A stretch of DNA of 64,000 nucleotides from the NCBI RefSeq assembly GCF_034355335.1, contig NZ_CP136422.1:5678501-5742500 (forward strand), given 5' to 3'. The notes under the pieces are model-generated. The model was not told the origin of the DNA, did not search any database, and saw only the letters and a list, made by a program, of their open reading frames with translations. The position numbers and the translations under genes are program-made. Shown here piece after piece: positions 1 through 8,937 of this stretch; position 1 is the stretch's first letter; each line of letters starts with the position of its first letter. Source of the stretch: Blautia coccoides (GTDB lineage: Bacteria; Bacillota; Clostridia; Lachnospirales; Lachnospiraceae).

Positions 1-306
1 TATACAAGGGGCGACCATCAGGACGTAGCCAATCAGCTCTTCTCCTGCTACGCTAAGGTTGGAGACGCTAGGGCACTGGCATCTGTTATCGGTGAGGATG
101 AGCTTTCACCTCTGGATAAAAAGTACCTGAAATTCGGCGATGCCTTTGAACATGATTTTGTAGGCCAGAGACCGGATGAGAACCGAAGCATTGAAGAAAC
201 CCTTGACCTGGGCTGGCAGCTTCTGGGCATGATCCCAAGAGACGAACTGGACCGTATCGATACCAAGATCCTGGATCAATACTATCATCCCGTGGAAGAA
301 GAGTAA
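1..306 (+). CDS. atpB: V-type ATP synthase subunit B, C-terminal part (5' end outside window)
   Basis: The first 101 codons read in frame 1 to a TAA stop and give the C-terminal helical domain of the A/V-type ATPase non-catalytic B subunit. Typical family sequence is visible: YTRGDHQDVANQLF near the window edge, then SPLDKKYLKFGDAFE, and an acidic end PVEEE. The B subunit forms the alternating A3B3 headpiece with subunit A and works at the cytoplasmic face of the membrane in proton- or sodium-coupled ATP synthesis or hydrolysis. It is followed after about 95 bases by subunit D on the same strand, the usual B-D order of bacterial V-ATPase operons. The N-terminal nucleotide-site half lies upstream of the window. 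Confidence 0.93.
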   Translation, partial: YTRGDHQDVANQLFSCYAKVGDARALASVIGEDELSPLDKKYLKFGDAFEHDFVGQRPDENRSIEETLDLGWQLLGMIPRDELDRIDTKILDQYYHPVEEE

Positions 307-400
307 ACCGGACGTACGGGCAGCGCTGTAGATGCGCGGTCCCATTGAATCGTTACAACCAGACACAAAACAGCAAAGACTTTACAGAAAGGGTGATGTT

Positions 401-1021
401 ATGGATCCAAATACCTTTCCAACCAAAGGCAATCTCATATTAGCCAAGAATTCCCTGGCGCTGTCCAGGCAGGGCTTTGACCTGATGGATAAAAAGAGAA
501 ACATCCTGATCCGTGAGCTGATGGAATTAATCGATCAGGCCAAGGACATCCAGGACCAGATCGATATCACCTTCCGTACCGCCTATGCGGCTCTCCAGAA
601 GGCCAATATGGAAATCGGCATCAACCATGTGCAGGAGATCTCCCGCACGGTGCCTGTGGAGGATTCCATCCGCGTCAAGACCAGAAGTGTCATGGGAACC
701 GAGATTCCCCTGGTGCAGTCTGATCCGCCGTCAGGGGCTCCCACATATGCCTATTACGGTACCAAAGCCTCTCTGGATGAAGCAAAAGCGGCCTTTGAGA
801 AGGTAAAACTGCTCACGATCCGCCTGTCCATGGTAGAGAATTCAGCCTACAGGCTGGCTATCAATATTAAGAAAACACAAAAGCGTGCCAATGCGCTGAA
901 AAATATCACGATCCCTAAGTTTGAGGACTTGACCAAATCCATTTCCAACGCTCTGGAGGAAAAGGAGAGGGAGGAGTTCACCAGGCTGAAGGTGATCAAA
1001 CGGATGCAGAATAAGGGATAA
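401..1021 (+). CDS. atpD: V-type ATP synthase subunit D (central stalk)
   Basis: 206-residue protein of the V-ATPase D family, the coiled-coil central rotor shaft that couples the A3B3 head to the membrane ring. It starts MDPNTFPTKGNLILAKNSL, which is the family's typical opening (PTKGNL, then a long helix LARQGFDLMDKKRNIL-like), and ends in a second long helix rich in K, R and E. I chose ATG 401 rather than the in-frame ATG 332 because GAAAGGGTG lies just upstream at about the right distance and the family starts here. It is the last gene of the ATPase operon; a strong terminator follows immediately. Confidence 0.93.
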   Translation: MDPNTFPTKGNLILAKNSLALSRQGFDLMDKKRNILIRELMELIDQAKDIQDQIDITFRTAYAALQKANMEIGINHVQEISRTVPVEDSIRVKTRSVMGTEIPLVQSDPPSGAPTYAYYGTKASLDEAKAAFEKVKLLTIRLSMVENSAYRLAINIKKTQKRANALKNITIPKFEDLTKSISNALEEKEREEFTRLKVIKRMQNKG

Positions 1022-1024
1022 TAC

Positions 1025-1076
1025 AAAAAGGCTGCCTCACTTATGATTGTTAAGTCATTTGTGCGGCAGCCTTTTT
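1025..1076 (+). terminator. Rho-independent terminator after the V-ATPase operon
   Basis: A 12-bp perfect stem, AAAAAGGCTGCC at 1025-1036 and GGCAGCCTTTTT at 1065-1076, encloses a 28-base loop and ends in a T run. It begins four bases after the atpD stop codon. The A tract on the left arm could also make it work in the other direction. Confidence 0.9.
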
Positions 1077-1133
1077 GTGTTATATCTATTATTGTAATGG
1101 TTCAGTACCCTCACGATTACGAGCAAAATCCAA

Positions 1134-1156
1134 GCAGAATCGCCTGTGGCGATGCT
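1134..1156. other. Small hairpin in the pst leader region
   Basis: GCAGAATCGCC and GGCGATGC around the loop TGT form a short imperfect hairpin upstream of the Pho-box-like repeats. Preceding it is the motif TTCAGTACCC (1101-1110), which recurs in other spacers of this window. No function can be assigned. Confidence 0.4.
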
Positions 1157-1162
1157 TTATTA

Positions 1163-1248
1163 TTTTACATTTCTCAAATTTTACATTTCTCACTTTACTT
1201 ACATTTAACATAACTAAGATTTTGTATTTTACTTTCCCCCTTTATACT
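1163..1248 (+). promoter_or_regulatory. Candidate PhoP-dependent pst promoter with Pho-box-like repeats
   Basis: Seen: the 14-base unit TTTTACATTTCTCA occurs twice (1163-1176 and 1179-1192) and is followed by CTTACA at 1198 and TTAACA at 1205. PhoP boxes of Firmicutes are tandem TT(A/T/C)ACA repeats. Directly downstream lie a poor -35 (TTTTGT, 1220-1225), a 17-base spacer and a good -10 (TATACT, 1243-1248), the pattern of an activator-dependent promoter. PhoP and PhoR are encoded at the end of the same operon, so autoregulation under phosphate starvation is the likely logic. Spacing between repeats (16 bases for the first pair) differs from the 11-base period of B. subtilis, so the box definition is inference. 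Confidence 0.6.
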
Positions 1249-1342
1249 GAAACTCGTAACAACGACAAATCATCGCAACAATCCGGACAGTCTGGACTGT
1301 TGCAGATCATCAGACATTTCGAGGAAAAAGGAGATCAAAACT

Positions 1343-2317
1343 ATGAAAAGATTAGCAGCAATCGTACTCGCAGGTGTAATGGTATTCGGACTTGCAGCAT
1401 GCGGCAGCAATAACGACACAGGAAACAGTACAGATACAAACTCCACTGCCAACGCAGAGAACAGCACTGATAAAGGAAGTGCGGGCACTTCTGACAGCAC
1501 TTCAGATGCGGGAAGTGAGAAAAACAGTGACTGGGACACCAGCAATGACATCACGGTCGTTTCCAGAGAAGACGGTTCCGGTACACGCGGCGCCTTTGTG
1601 GAACTGTTTGGGATTGAGGAAGAAGTAAACGGAGAGAAAATGGATATGACAACAGAGGAGGCAAACATCACCAATAGTACCTCTGTCATGATGTCCACTG
1701 TAGCACAGGATGAATACAGCATTGGCTATATCTCTCTTGGTTCATTAAATGATACGGTAAAAGCGCTGAAGATTGACGGCACAGAAGCCACAGCAGACAA
1801 TATCAAAGCCGGTACCTACAAAATTTCCAGACCCTTTAATATTGCAGTAAAAGAAGGTTTAAGTGAAGCAGGACAGGATTTCATGAACTATATTCTGAGC
1901 AAAGAAGGTCAGGCTGTTGTGGCAGACAATAATTACATCCCGTTGGATAACGCTGAGGCCTATAGCTCAAACGGAGCTTCCGGAAAAGTTGTTATAGCCG
2001 GTTCTTCCTCCGTATCACCTGTCATGGAGAAACTGAAAGAAGCTTACGCTGACGCCAACAGCGGTGTTGAGATTGAAATCCAGACAAGCGATTCCACTAC
2101 CGGCATGCAGAACGCCATCGACGGTGTCTGCGACATCGGAATGGCCTCCAGAGAGCTGAAGGATTCCGAACTGGAAGCAGGTCTTACCCCTACAGTCATT
2201 GCCCTGGACGGTATTGCTGTTATTGTCAACAACAACAATCCTACCGATGAAATGACTTCTGACCAGGTAAAATCCATCTTCACCGGTGACGCTCTGGCAT
2301 GGGATGAAGCACTTTGA
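1343..2317 (+). CDS. pstS: Phosphate ABC transporter substrate-binding lipoprotein PstS
   Basis: 324-residue exported lipoprotein: signal peptide MKRLAAIVLAGVMVFGLAAC with lipobox GLAAC, then a Ser/Thr/Asn/Asp-rich linker to about residue 65. It captures phosphate for the PstCAB permease. The two lobes appear in swapped order compared with E. coli PstS. Residues about 66-200 carry ITVVSREDGSGTRGAF, which is a C-terminal-half motif in E. coli. Residues about 213-324 carry the N-terminal-half motifs GKVVIAGSSSVSP, DIGMASREL and the VNNNNP...IFTGDALAWDEAL segment. Start ATG has AAGGAG nine bases upstream. First gene of the pst-pho operon, behind Pho-box-like repeats. This order is, from memory, usual in Lachnospiraceae, so it is not a rearrangement private to this strain. 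Confidence 0.93.
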   Translation: MKRLAAIVLAGVMVFGLAACGSNNDTGNSTDTNSTANAENSTDKGSAGTSDSTSDAGSEKNSDWDTSNDITVVSREDGSGTRGAFVELFGIEEEVNGEKMDMTTEEANITNSTSVMMSTVAQDEYSIGYISLGSLNDTVKALKIDGTEATADNIKAGTYKISRPFNIAVKEGLSEAGQDFMNYILSKEGQAVVADNNYIPLDNAEAYSSNGASGKVVIAGSSSVSPVMEKLKEAYADANSGVEIEIQTSDSTTGMQNAIDGVCDIGMASRELKDSELEAGLTPTVIALDGIAVIVNNNNPTDEMTSDQVKSIFTGDALAWDEAL

Positions 2318-2351
2318 TCGTGATCATGAACTCATATCCGAGGTTAAAAAC

Positions 2352-3209
2352 ATGAAAAAACATAAAGAACAAGTAATGCAGGCAGTCTTTTTTATAGCTG
2401 CCTGCGCATCTATATTCGCAGTTGCGCTGATCTGCCTCTTTCTTTTTGTAAACGGCATACCGGCCATGAAAGAAATCGGCCTTTTCAACTTTCTTCTGGG
2501 AGAGCGCTGGAAACCGGGCAACGATATCTTTGGTATCTTTCCTATGATCATGGGAAGTATCTACGTGACAGCAGGAGCCATTGTCATAGGCGTTCCTATA
2601 GGCATCCTCACTTCCATCTTCATGGCTGAATACTGTCCGAAAAAAATCTATCCCTTTTTAAAATCAGCCACAGAGCTGCTGGCCGGGATTCCCTCAGTGG
2701 TATATGGCTTTTTCGGCCTTGTAGTGCTTGTGCCTTTGATCCGCGGCATGTTCCGCGAGGGAAACGGAAGCAGTATGCTGACTGCCTCCATTTTACTTGG
2801 GATCATGATACTGCCCACGATCATAGGGGTCAGTGAATCCGCACTGCGTTCTGTTCCCCGCAGTTACTATGAAGGAGCACTGGCTTTGGGTGCTACACAT
2901 GAGAGGAGCATTTTCTCCATTATGCTGCCTGCTGCCAAATCCGGTGTCATTGCCGGTGTCGTATTAGGTATCGGCCGTGCCATTGGTGAGACCATGGCTG
3001 TTGTCATGATCGCCGGCAACCAGCCCAGAATGCCCAGAGGACTCCTCCGCGGTGTCCGCACTATGACCGCCAATATTGTATTGGAAATGGGCTATGCCGC
3101 TGATCTGCACAGGGAAGCACTGATCGCCACAGGTGTTGTCCTGTTCGTGTTCATTCTTCTCATCAATTTCTGTGTAGCCCTGCTCAATCGGAGGAAACAC
3201 AATGCATAA
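2352..3209 (+). CDS. pstC: Phosphate ABC transporter permease PstC
   Basis: 285-residue integral membrane permease with six predicted helices, the first being VMQAVFFIAACASIFAVALI. The BPD_transp_1 (EAA-loop) signature is seen at about 190-220: YYEGALALGATHERSIFSIMLPAA. It pairs with PstA to form the phosphate channel. I chose ATG 2352, not the upstream in-frame ATG 2286 that would overlap pstS, because GAGG sits eight bases before it and the family starts MKKHKE-like. The last eight bases overlap pstA, indicating translational coupling. Confidence 0.94.
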   Translation: MKKHKEQVMQAVFFIAACASIFAVALICLFLFVNGIPAMKEIGLFNFLLGERWKPGNDIFGIFPMIMGSIYVTAGAIVIGVPIGILTSIFMAEYCPKKIYPFLKSATELLAGIPSVVYGFFGLVVLVPLIRGMFREGNGSSMLTASILLGIMILPTIIGVSESALRSVPRSYYEGALALGATHERSIFSIMLPAAKSGVIAGVVLGIGRAIGETMAVVMIAGNQPRMPRGLLRGVRTMTANIVLEMGYAADLHREALIATGVVLFVFILLINFCVALLNRRKHNA

Positions 3210-4065
3210 CAAAAAAAATCTGTGTCAAAAATTAAAAGAATACAGACGCACGCCTGGCTCATTTATCCTGATGCTGCTGGTCCTGCTCTGCGCTGCCATT
3301 ACCTTTGCCGTTCTGTTTTTCCTGATCGCCTATATTTTAATAAACGGAGTTCCCAACCTGAAACCGGAACTATTTGCCTGGAACTATACATCAGAGAACG
3401 CATCCATGATGCCTTCCATCATCAATACACTGATCATCACCTTTTTATCTCTGCTGATCGCTGTACCCCTTGGCATCTTCTCTGCTATTTATCTGGTAGA
3501 ATACGCCAAACGCGGAAACAAGTTCGTGGAGGTCATCCGGCTCACAACAGAGACTCTATCCGGTATTCCTTCTATCGTATACGGCCTGTTCGGCGCTCTC
3601 TTCTTTGTGACAACGCTGAAATGGGGATACTCACTCATGGCCGGTGCCCTGACACTGTCCATCATGATCCTTCCCCTCATCATGCGTACAACAGAGGAGG
3701 CCCTGAAATCTGTCCCGGATACCTTCCGGGAGGGTAGTTTTGGTCTGGGAGCCGGCAAGCTCAGGACAGTCTTTAAAATCGTGCTGCCCAGTGCCATTCC
3801 AGGCATACTGGCAGGTGTCATCCTGGCCGTGGGCAGGATCGTGGGAGAGACAGCCGCTCTGATCTATACCGCCGGGGCCGTTGCCCAGGTGCCCACAAGT
3901 GTTATGTCCTCAGGCTCCACACTGGCTGTCCACATGTACAATCTCTCCAGAGAGGGCCTGTATATGGATCAGGCCTACGCTGTATCTGTCATACTGCTTC
4001 TGCTTGTGCTGGTCATCAACTGGTTCTCCGGCGCACTGGCAAAAAAACTGGTGAAAGGAAAGTAA
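3202..4065 (+). CDS. pstA: Phosphate ABC transporter permease PstA
   Basis: 287-residue integral membrane partner of PstC. A long N-terminal helix ([21 protein letters not shown]) is followed by the transport domain with [21 protein letters not shown] and the EAA-like loop [21 protein letters not shown] that docks on PstB. The start ATG lies inside the pstC end, and the stop is one base before pstB, so the operon is tightly packed. Confidence 0.94.
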   Translation: MHNKKNLCQKLKEYRRTPGSFILMLLVLLCAAITFAVLFFLIAYILINGVPNLKPELFAWNYTSENASMMPSIINTLIITFLSLLIAVPLGIFSAIYLVEYAKRGNKFVEVIRLTTETLSGIPSIVYGLFGALFFVTTLKWGYSLMAGALTLSIMILPLIMRTTEEALKSVPDTFREGSFGLGAGKLRTVFKIVLPSAIPGILAGVILAVGRIVGETAALIYTAGAVAQVPTSVMSSGSTLAVHMYNLSREGLYMDQAYAVSVILLLLVLVINWFSGALAKKLVKGK

Positions 4066-4066
4066 A

Positions 4067-4825
4067 ATGAATAATACGGAAAAGATATCTATCAGCAGCC
4101 TGGATCTATACTATACAGATTTTAAGGCACTGAAAAACATAAATTTAAAAGTACCGGAAAACAAAATAACCGCCTTCATCGGTCCCTCGGGCTGCGGCAA
4201 ATCCACACTTCTCAAATCCCTGAACCGAATGAATGACCTGGTTGAGGGATGCCGCATAGAGGGCAGCATCTTACTGGACGGTGAGGACATCTACGGCAAA
4301 ATGGACGTTAATCTCCTGAGAAAAAGAGTTGGCATGGTATTTCAAAAGCCAAACCCCTTCCCCATGAGTATTTACGACAATATTGCCTTCGGCCCTCGTA
4401 CCCATGGAATCCGTTCCAAGACAAAGCTGGATGATATTGTGGAGAAATCCCTGAGGGACGCTGCCATATGGGATGAGACAAAAGACCGCCTGAAACAAAA
4501 TGCCCTTGGCATGTCCGGCGGGCAGCAGCAGCGGCTCTGTATTGCCAGAGCACTGGCAGTTCAGCCCGAGGTTCTTCTCATGGATGAACCCACCTCTGCC
4601 CTTGACCCCATCTCCACTTCCAAGATTGAAGACCTGGCTGTGGAGCTGAAAAAGGATTACACCATTGTCATGGTAACCCATAACATGCAGCAGGCAGCCC
4701 GTATTTCAGACAAGACAGCATTTTTCCTATTGGGAGAGATCGTAGAGTACGGGGAGACAGAACAGATATTCTCAATGCCTCAGGACAAACGTACCGAGGA
4801 CTATATCACAGGGAGGTTTGGATAA
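4067..4825 (+). CDS. pstB: Phosphate ABC transporter ATPase PstB
   Basis: 252-residue ABC ATPase that powers phosphate import. Walker [10 protein letters not shown] is at residues 39-47, the signature is MSGGQQQRL, and Walker B with the D-loop is [28 protein letters not shown] after Walker A is characteristic of PstB and separates it from other importers. Length matches the family. phoU follows within two bases. Confidence 0.96.
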   Translation: MNNTEKISISSLDLYYTDFKALKNINLKVPENKITAFIGPSGCGKSTLLKSLNRMNDLVEGCRIEGSILLDGEDIYGKMDVNLLRKRVGMVFQKPNPFPMSIYDNIAFGPRTHGIRSKTKLDDIVEKSLRDAAIWDETKDRLKQNALGMSGGQQQRLCIARALAVQPEVLLMDEPTSALDPISTSKIEDLAVELKKDYTIVMVTHNMQQAARISDKTAFFLLGEIVEYGETEQIFSMPQDKRTEDYITGRFG

Positions 4826-4826
4826 T

Positions 4827-5498
4827 ATGCGCACAAGATTTGACAAACAGTTGGAACAGCTTCATGTAGAACTGATCAAAATGGGAAGCCTGTGTGAGCA
4901 GGCTATCACTCTGGCCGCACAGGCCCTGGATGAGCCGGAAAACGACGTGGTCGCAAAAGTGGCCGCCATGGAGGGTGAAATAGATGAAAAAGAGCGGGAG
5001 ATTGAGAATATCTGCATGCGTCTTCTGCTCCAGCAGCAGCCCGTAGCCCGTGATTTAAGGATCATATCGGCTGCGCTTAAAATGATATCCGACTTGGAGC
5101 GCATCGGCGATCAGGCCGCCGATATCGCAGACCTGGCCCCTTACATTGTCAAAAGTGATATCAGCAGCAAAGTACAGATCCACGACATGGCTTCCGCAAC
5201 CATCCGCATGGTAACTCTTAGCGTGGATGCCTTCGTAAAAAATGATTTGGAACTGGCCGAATCTGTCATTATTTCTGATGATATTGTAGATGACCTCTTT
5301 AACAAAGTAAAAGGCGAACTGCTGGAACTGATCCAGAAAAATAACGCAGACCCAAGAGCAGCCCTGGATATCCTGATGGCAGCCAAATACTTTGAACGCA
5401 TCGGGGACCATGCAGTAAACGTGGCTGAATGGGTACAGTATTCCATAACCGGTATCCACGAGAGCGATGAACACCATCTGGATATCGAAAAAGAATGA
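4827..5498 (+). CDS. phoU: Phosphate transport system regulator PhoU
   Basis: 223-residue all-helical protein with two PhoU three-helix repeats. Both carry the family hallmark: LERIGDQAADIADLA in the first half and FERIGDHAVNVAEWVQYSITG in the second, acidic and polar residues that bind metal clusters. PhoU connects PstB activity to the PhoR sensor and holds the Pho regulon off when phosphate is plentiful. ATG 4827 was chosen over TTG 4818 because the ribosome site GGGAGG (4811-4816) is at a workable distance only for the ATG. Confidence 0.95.
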   Translation: MRTRFDKQLEQLHVELIKMGSLCEQAITLAAQALDEPENDVVAKVAAMEGEIDEKEREIENICMRLLLQQQPVARDLRIISAALKMISDLERIGDQAADIADLAPYIVKSDISSKVQIHDMASATIRMVTLSVDAFVKNDLELAESVIISDDIVDDLFNKVKGELLELIQKNNADPRAALDILMAAKYFERIGDHAVNVAEWVQYSITGIHESDEHHLDIEKE

Positions 5499-5508
5499 GG
5501 TGAATAAA

Positions 5509-6186
5509 TTGATCTATCTTGTAGAGGACGATGAAAATATCCGGGAACTGGTCACATACACCCTGAACAGTCAGGGACTGGAAGCAGAGGGATTTGCACG
5601 GCCCTCTGACTTTTGGGAAGCCGTGTCAATGGCTGTTCCCTCCCTGGTTCTCCTGGATATCATGCTTCCGGAGGAAGACGGACTGAGCATTCTGAAAAAA
5701 CTCCGTACATCCAGGGATACAAAGAAGCTCCCGGTCATCATGCTGACAGCCAAAGGAAGTGAGTACGACACCGTACTGGGACTCGACAACGGAGCCGACG
5801 ACTATATTCCAAAGCCTTTCCGGATGATGGAACTTATTTCCCGCATCCGTGCCCTGCTGCGCCGCAGCCAGGAACAGGAAAAGATTCTGGAATACCGCCT
5901 CGGCTCCCTCTACGTCTGCCCCTCACGCCACATTGTGCGGGTGGATGGTGAAGAGATCATCCTGACTTTAAAGGAATTTGAACTGCTCTGCCTGCTTCTG
6001 TCGGAACAGGAAACCGTATTCACGAGAGCTCAGCTTCTGGACCGCATCTGGGGGTACGAATTTGACGGGGAGAGCCGAACCATTGACGTCCACGTCCGAA
6101 CCCTGCGCCAAAAGCTTGGAGACGCCGGTGACTGCATCAAAACTGTACGGGGTGTAGGCTATAAAATTGGAGGAAAAACCGCATGA
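5509..6186 (+). CDS. phoP: PhoP/PhoB-type response regulator (OmpR family)
   Basis: 225-residue regulator. The receiver domain opens MIYLVEDDENIREL, has the phospho-acceptor Asp at residue 50 (LVLLDIMLPEEDG) and the KP motif in DDYIPKPFRMMEL. An OmpR/PhoB winged helix follows with the usual end SRTIDVHVRTLRQKLG and VRGVGYKI. The start is a TTG: it is the only candidate with a good ribosome site (GAGGTG at 5497-5502, eight bases away) that gives the canonical receiver start, although GTG 5500 or ATG 5467 would add short non-homologous tails. Its place between phoU and a PAS sensor kinase argues for phosphate control of the operon it sits in. Confidence 0.88.
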   Translation: MIYLVEDDENIRELVTYTLNSQGLEAEGFARPSDFWEAVSMAVPSLVLLDIMLPEEDGLSILKKLRTSRDTKKLPVIMLTAKGSEYDTVLGLDNGADDYIPKPFRMMELISRIRALLRRSQEQEKILEYRLGSLYVCPSRHIVRVDGEEIILTLKEFELLCLLLSEQETVFTRAQLLDRIWGYEFDGESRTIDVHVRTLRQKLGDAGDCIKTVRGVGYKIGGKTA

Positions 6187-7853
6187 CAAAACGTATCTTC
6201 CGCTCCATAATGCTTGTATCCGCCCTGGTACTGGTCATTGGGCTGGGTTTCATTATGGGCATTCTATATCACTATTTCGGCAGTCAGATTGAAAAAGAGC
6301 TGAAGTCTGAGACTGCATATCTGGCTATCTCCGTGGAAAACATGGGTTTATCTGCACTGGATAAACTCCCCGCGGAATCCGCCAGAGTCACTTTAATAGA
6401 TGAGGACGGCACTGTTCTTTTTGACAACAAGGCCGATGCCGCAGGCATGGAAAACCACGCTGACCGCCAGGAAGTGATCGCGGCGAAGTTAAAGGGGACC
6501 GGAAAAGCCACCCGTCAGTCCGACACCCTTGCGGAAAAAACCATCTATTATGCCAAACAACTGACAAACGGCCAGATCCTTCGTGTTTCCAGTACCCAAT
6601 ATACAGTAGCGGCCCTGATCGGGGAGCTGGTGCAGCCAATGCTGTATGTACTGCTCATGATGGTGGTCCTCTCCGCTCTGTTTGCCGCGCGTATTTCCAA
6701 GAAGATCGTCTCACCCATCAACGATCTGGACCTGGAAGAGCCGGAACGCACAGAGGCTTATGACGAGATATCCCCGCTGCTCACCAAGATCAACAAGCAG
6801 CAGCGCACCATCAGAAAACAACTGGCAGACGCCAGACGGCAGCAGCAAGAATTTTCCATCATCACAGAAAACATGAGTGAAGGCCTTTTGGTCATCGATG
6901 CCCAGACGGACCTTCTCTCCTACAACTCCAGCGCCCTTCGGCTTCTGGACGCAGCGGAAACACAGGCACACACCAGTGTGCTGTCTCTTAACCGAAGTGA
7001 GCCTTTCCAGCAGGCTGTGGATGCTGTCCTTTCCGGCAGACACACCTCATCTAATCTGCAGATCGGAGACAACTTCTGCCAGGTGATCGCCAATCCGGTC
7101 CTCAGGGACAAGGAAGTGACAGGTGCCGTGCTCTTATTGGTTGACATAACTGAAAAAATCCAGCGTGAAAACCTTCGCCGGGAATTTACTGCCAATGTAT
7201 CGCACGAATTAAAAACACCGCTCACATCTATCTCCGGTTTTGCTGAGATCATACAGGATGGTTTTGTGAAACCGGAAGACATAAAAAAATTCGCAGGCAA
7301 GATTTTCGTGGAAGCCCAGCGTCTGATCGCTCTGGTTGGTGATGTCATCAAGATATCGCAGCTTGATGAGGGATGTCTTCCGTATCAAAAGGAAGAGACA
7401 GACCTTTATGTTCTGGCTAAAGATACCCTGGAACGCCTGCGGGACCCTGCAAAGCGCAGACAGGTTTCTCTGTTCCTGGAGGGAGAGCATGCAGTATTGG
7501 CCACCACACAGCCTATTTTAGAGGAAGTCCTGTATAACCTGTGTGACAATGCCATCAAATATAACCATCCCAACGGGAAGGTAACGGTCACTGTGCTGAA
7601 CGGAAAGAATACTGTCAGCCTCTCTGTGGCGGATACCGGAATCGGTATTCCCTCCGCGGATCAGGCCAGAGTGTTTGAGCGTTTCTATCGGGTGGATAAA
7701 AGCCACTCAAAGGAAATCGGAGGCACCGGTCTGGGATTGTCTATTGTAAAGCATGGAGCCGCTTATCTGGGGGCTAAGGTGGAATTGGACAGCCAGCTTG
7801 ATAAGGGCAGTGTATTCCGGCTGATATGGGGTAAGAACAGCAGTTTAAGTTAA
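6183..7853 (+). CDS. phoR: PhoR-type phosphate sensor histidine kinase
   Basis: 556-residue membrane kinase. Two transmembrane helices (about 7-28 and 145-165) flank an extracytoplasmic domain of about 115 residues; a linker, a PAS domain (FSIITENMSEGLLVIDAQTD) and the catalytic core follow. The phospho-accepting His is residue 341 in NVSHELKTPLTSISGFAE. N, G1 and G2 boxes are seen as LCDNAIKYN, DTGIGIP and GGTGLGLSIVKH. The start codon overlaps the stop of the response regulator (ATGA), so the pair is co-translated. It is the last gene of the pst-pho operon. Confidence 0.9.
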   Translation: MTKRIFRSIMLVSALVLVIGLGFIMGILYHYFGSQIEKELKSETAYLAISVENMGLSALDKLPAESARVTLIDEDGTVLFDNKADAAGMENHADRQEVIAAKLKGTGKATRQSDTLAEKTIYYAKQLTNGQILRVSSTQYTVAALIGELVQPMLYVLLMMVVLSALFAARISKKIVSPINDLDLEEPERTEAYDEISPLLTKINKQQRTIRKQLADARRQQQEFSIITENMSEGLLVIDAQTDLLSYNSSALRLLDAAETQAHTSVLSLNRSEPFQQAVDAVLSGRHTSSNLQIGDNFCQVIANPVLRDKEVTGAVLLLVDITEKIQRENLRREFTANVSHELKTPLTSISGFAEIIQDGFVKPEDIKKFAGKIFVEAQRLIALVGDVIKISQLDEGCLPYQKEETDLYVLAKDTLERLRDPAKRRQVSLFLEGEHAVLATTQPILEEVLYNLCDNAIKYNHPNGKVTVTVLNGKNTVSLSVADTGIGIPSADQARVFERFYRVDKSHSKEIGGTGLGLSIVKHGAAYLGAKVELDSQLDKGSVFRLIWGKNSSLS

Positions 7854-7876
7854 AGATTTGTCTTTTATATTGGCAG

Positions 7877-7905
7877 CAGCCTCCGGAGTCATAGACCGGA
7901 GGCTG
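7877..7905 (+). terminator. Hairpin at the end of the pst-pho operon
   Basis: A perfect 10-bp stem (CAGCCTCCGG / CCGGAGGCTG) with a 9-base loop lies 23 bases after the phoR stop. It is not followed by a clear T run on either strand, so termination is likely but not certain. It also separates phoR from the convergent DUF1048 gene. Confidence 0.6.
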
Positions 7906-7936
7906 TATTCATGACTCAGGAAAGTTATCTGTAACT

Positions 7937-8587
7937 TTAACTGACGGCATCTGTTATTTTATATATCATATACAGTACCAGGATCATAACCAGTATGACG
8001 AATACATGAAGAGACAGAACAACTGTATTGAAAAATACATTGATGCATATACATGCGGATAAGACAAGTACAAGAAGAAACAAAAGCTTTTTGCCCCTTA
8101 AGAATCCTGTATTGAAGGAATTTTTGGTAATGGCACTGTAGAGCAAAAGGGCAGAACACAAAATAAGGACAAGGCTCGTGATATTTCCAGTTGTCATCAG
8201 AACGTAAGGCCAGGTGCCATTCTCTCCTGCAAGATCCATCAGGCTGAAAAGAAGCTGGATCCCAAGCAAAACTGCCAGAGCAGCAGATACAACTCCCAGA
8301 AATGAAACAGCTTTTTCCGCACGGGTAAGGTGAGGCACCTCATTCAGCACACTGTCGCAGAAATCTTTATAGTCACCGCCTATTATCTCCTCCAGGGTAT
8401 CTCCTCTCTGCTCTCCGTCGATCAGCATCTGCGTGATATCCCGTCTTACCAGCTCCTGCTGATATTCACTGATATCCGCCCCGCGGATGTAGACCACCAT
8501 ATCAGTCAGAACCCTATTATCCTCTGCTCTAAGTTGAGAAGATAAATCATTATTTTCCTTCATTAACAGTTTCGTCCGTCTGCTCAT
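7937..8587 (-). CDS. DUF1048-type membrane protein paired with PadR regulator
   Basis: 216-residue protein: a soluble helical N-terminal part of about 100 residues (VVYIRGADISEYQQELVRRD, then GDTLEEIIGGDYKDFCDSVL) like the DUF1048 fold, then four hydrophobic segments. Proteins of this type are almost always encoded after a PadR regulator in Firmicutes; their role is unknown. ATG 8587 has AAAGGGG upstream at good distance, whereas the inner ATG 8563 has none, so the gene overlaps the end of padR by 38 bases. Coupled expression and a shared response, possibly to a membrane-active compound, is inference. Confidence 0.75.
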   Translation of the reverse strand: MSRRTKLLMKENNDLSSQLRAEDNRVLTDMVVYIRGADISEYQQELVRRDITQMLIDGEQRGDTLEEIIGGDYKDFCDSVLNEVPHLTRAEKAVSFLGVVSAALAVLLGIQLLFSLMDLAGENGTWPYVLMTTGNITSLVLILCSALLLYSAITKNSFNTGFLRGKKLLFLLVLVLSACICINVFFNTVVLSLHVFVILVMILVLYMIYKITDAVS

Positions 8588-8921
8588 CTCTTATATCCCC
8601 TTTCATATCTTCCAACAATCTGGAAACAGCGCCAGACAACTCCAGGTAACTCTCTACGAATCTGGTATATTCCTCTTTTCCCTTTTCTGTTATGGAATAA
8701 TACTTTCTTCTCGGTCCTCTCTCAGAATCCCGGAAAACAGCCTTTATGAACCCGTTCTTTTCCAGTCTCAGCAAAAGCGGATAAATGGTCCCCTCCGCTA
8801 CTTTCCCAAACCCATACTTCCCAAGCTGCTCTGAAATTTCATATCCATAAGTCTCCTTTTGCCCAATTACAGCCAGCACACACCCCTCCAAGGTTCCTTT
8901 CAGCATCTGTGTGGAGATCAT
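8550..8921 (-). CDS. PadR-family transcriptional regulator
   Basis: 123-residue winged-helix repressor. It starts MISTQMLKGTLEGCVLAVI, with the PadR core YGYEISEQL, GTIYPLLLRLEKNGFI and the wing RGPRRKYYSITEKGKEEY. PadR proteins of this short class bind palindromic operators near their own promoter and release them on ligand binding. The ribosome site is GGGAGG. A 44-bp near-perfect palindrome lies 17 bases upstream of the start, so autoregulation is very likely. It forms an operon with the overlapping DUF1048 gene. Confidence 0.92.
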   Translation of the reverse strand: MISTQMLKGTLEGCVLAVIGQKETYGYEISEQLGKYGFGKVAEGTIYPLLLRLEKNGFIKAVFRDSERGPRRKYYSITEKGKEEYTRFVESYLELSGAVSRLLEDMKGDIRDEQTDETVNEGK

Positions 8922-8937
8922 CCGCTCACCCTCCCTC

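Noticed and set aside
2286-2351. Upstream in-frame start for pstC overlapping pstS
   Set aside because: It adds 22 residues without family similarity; the ATG at 2352 has a proper ribosome site.
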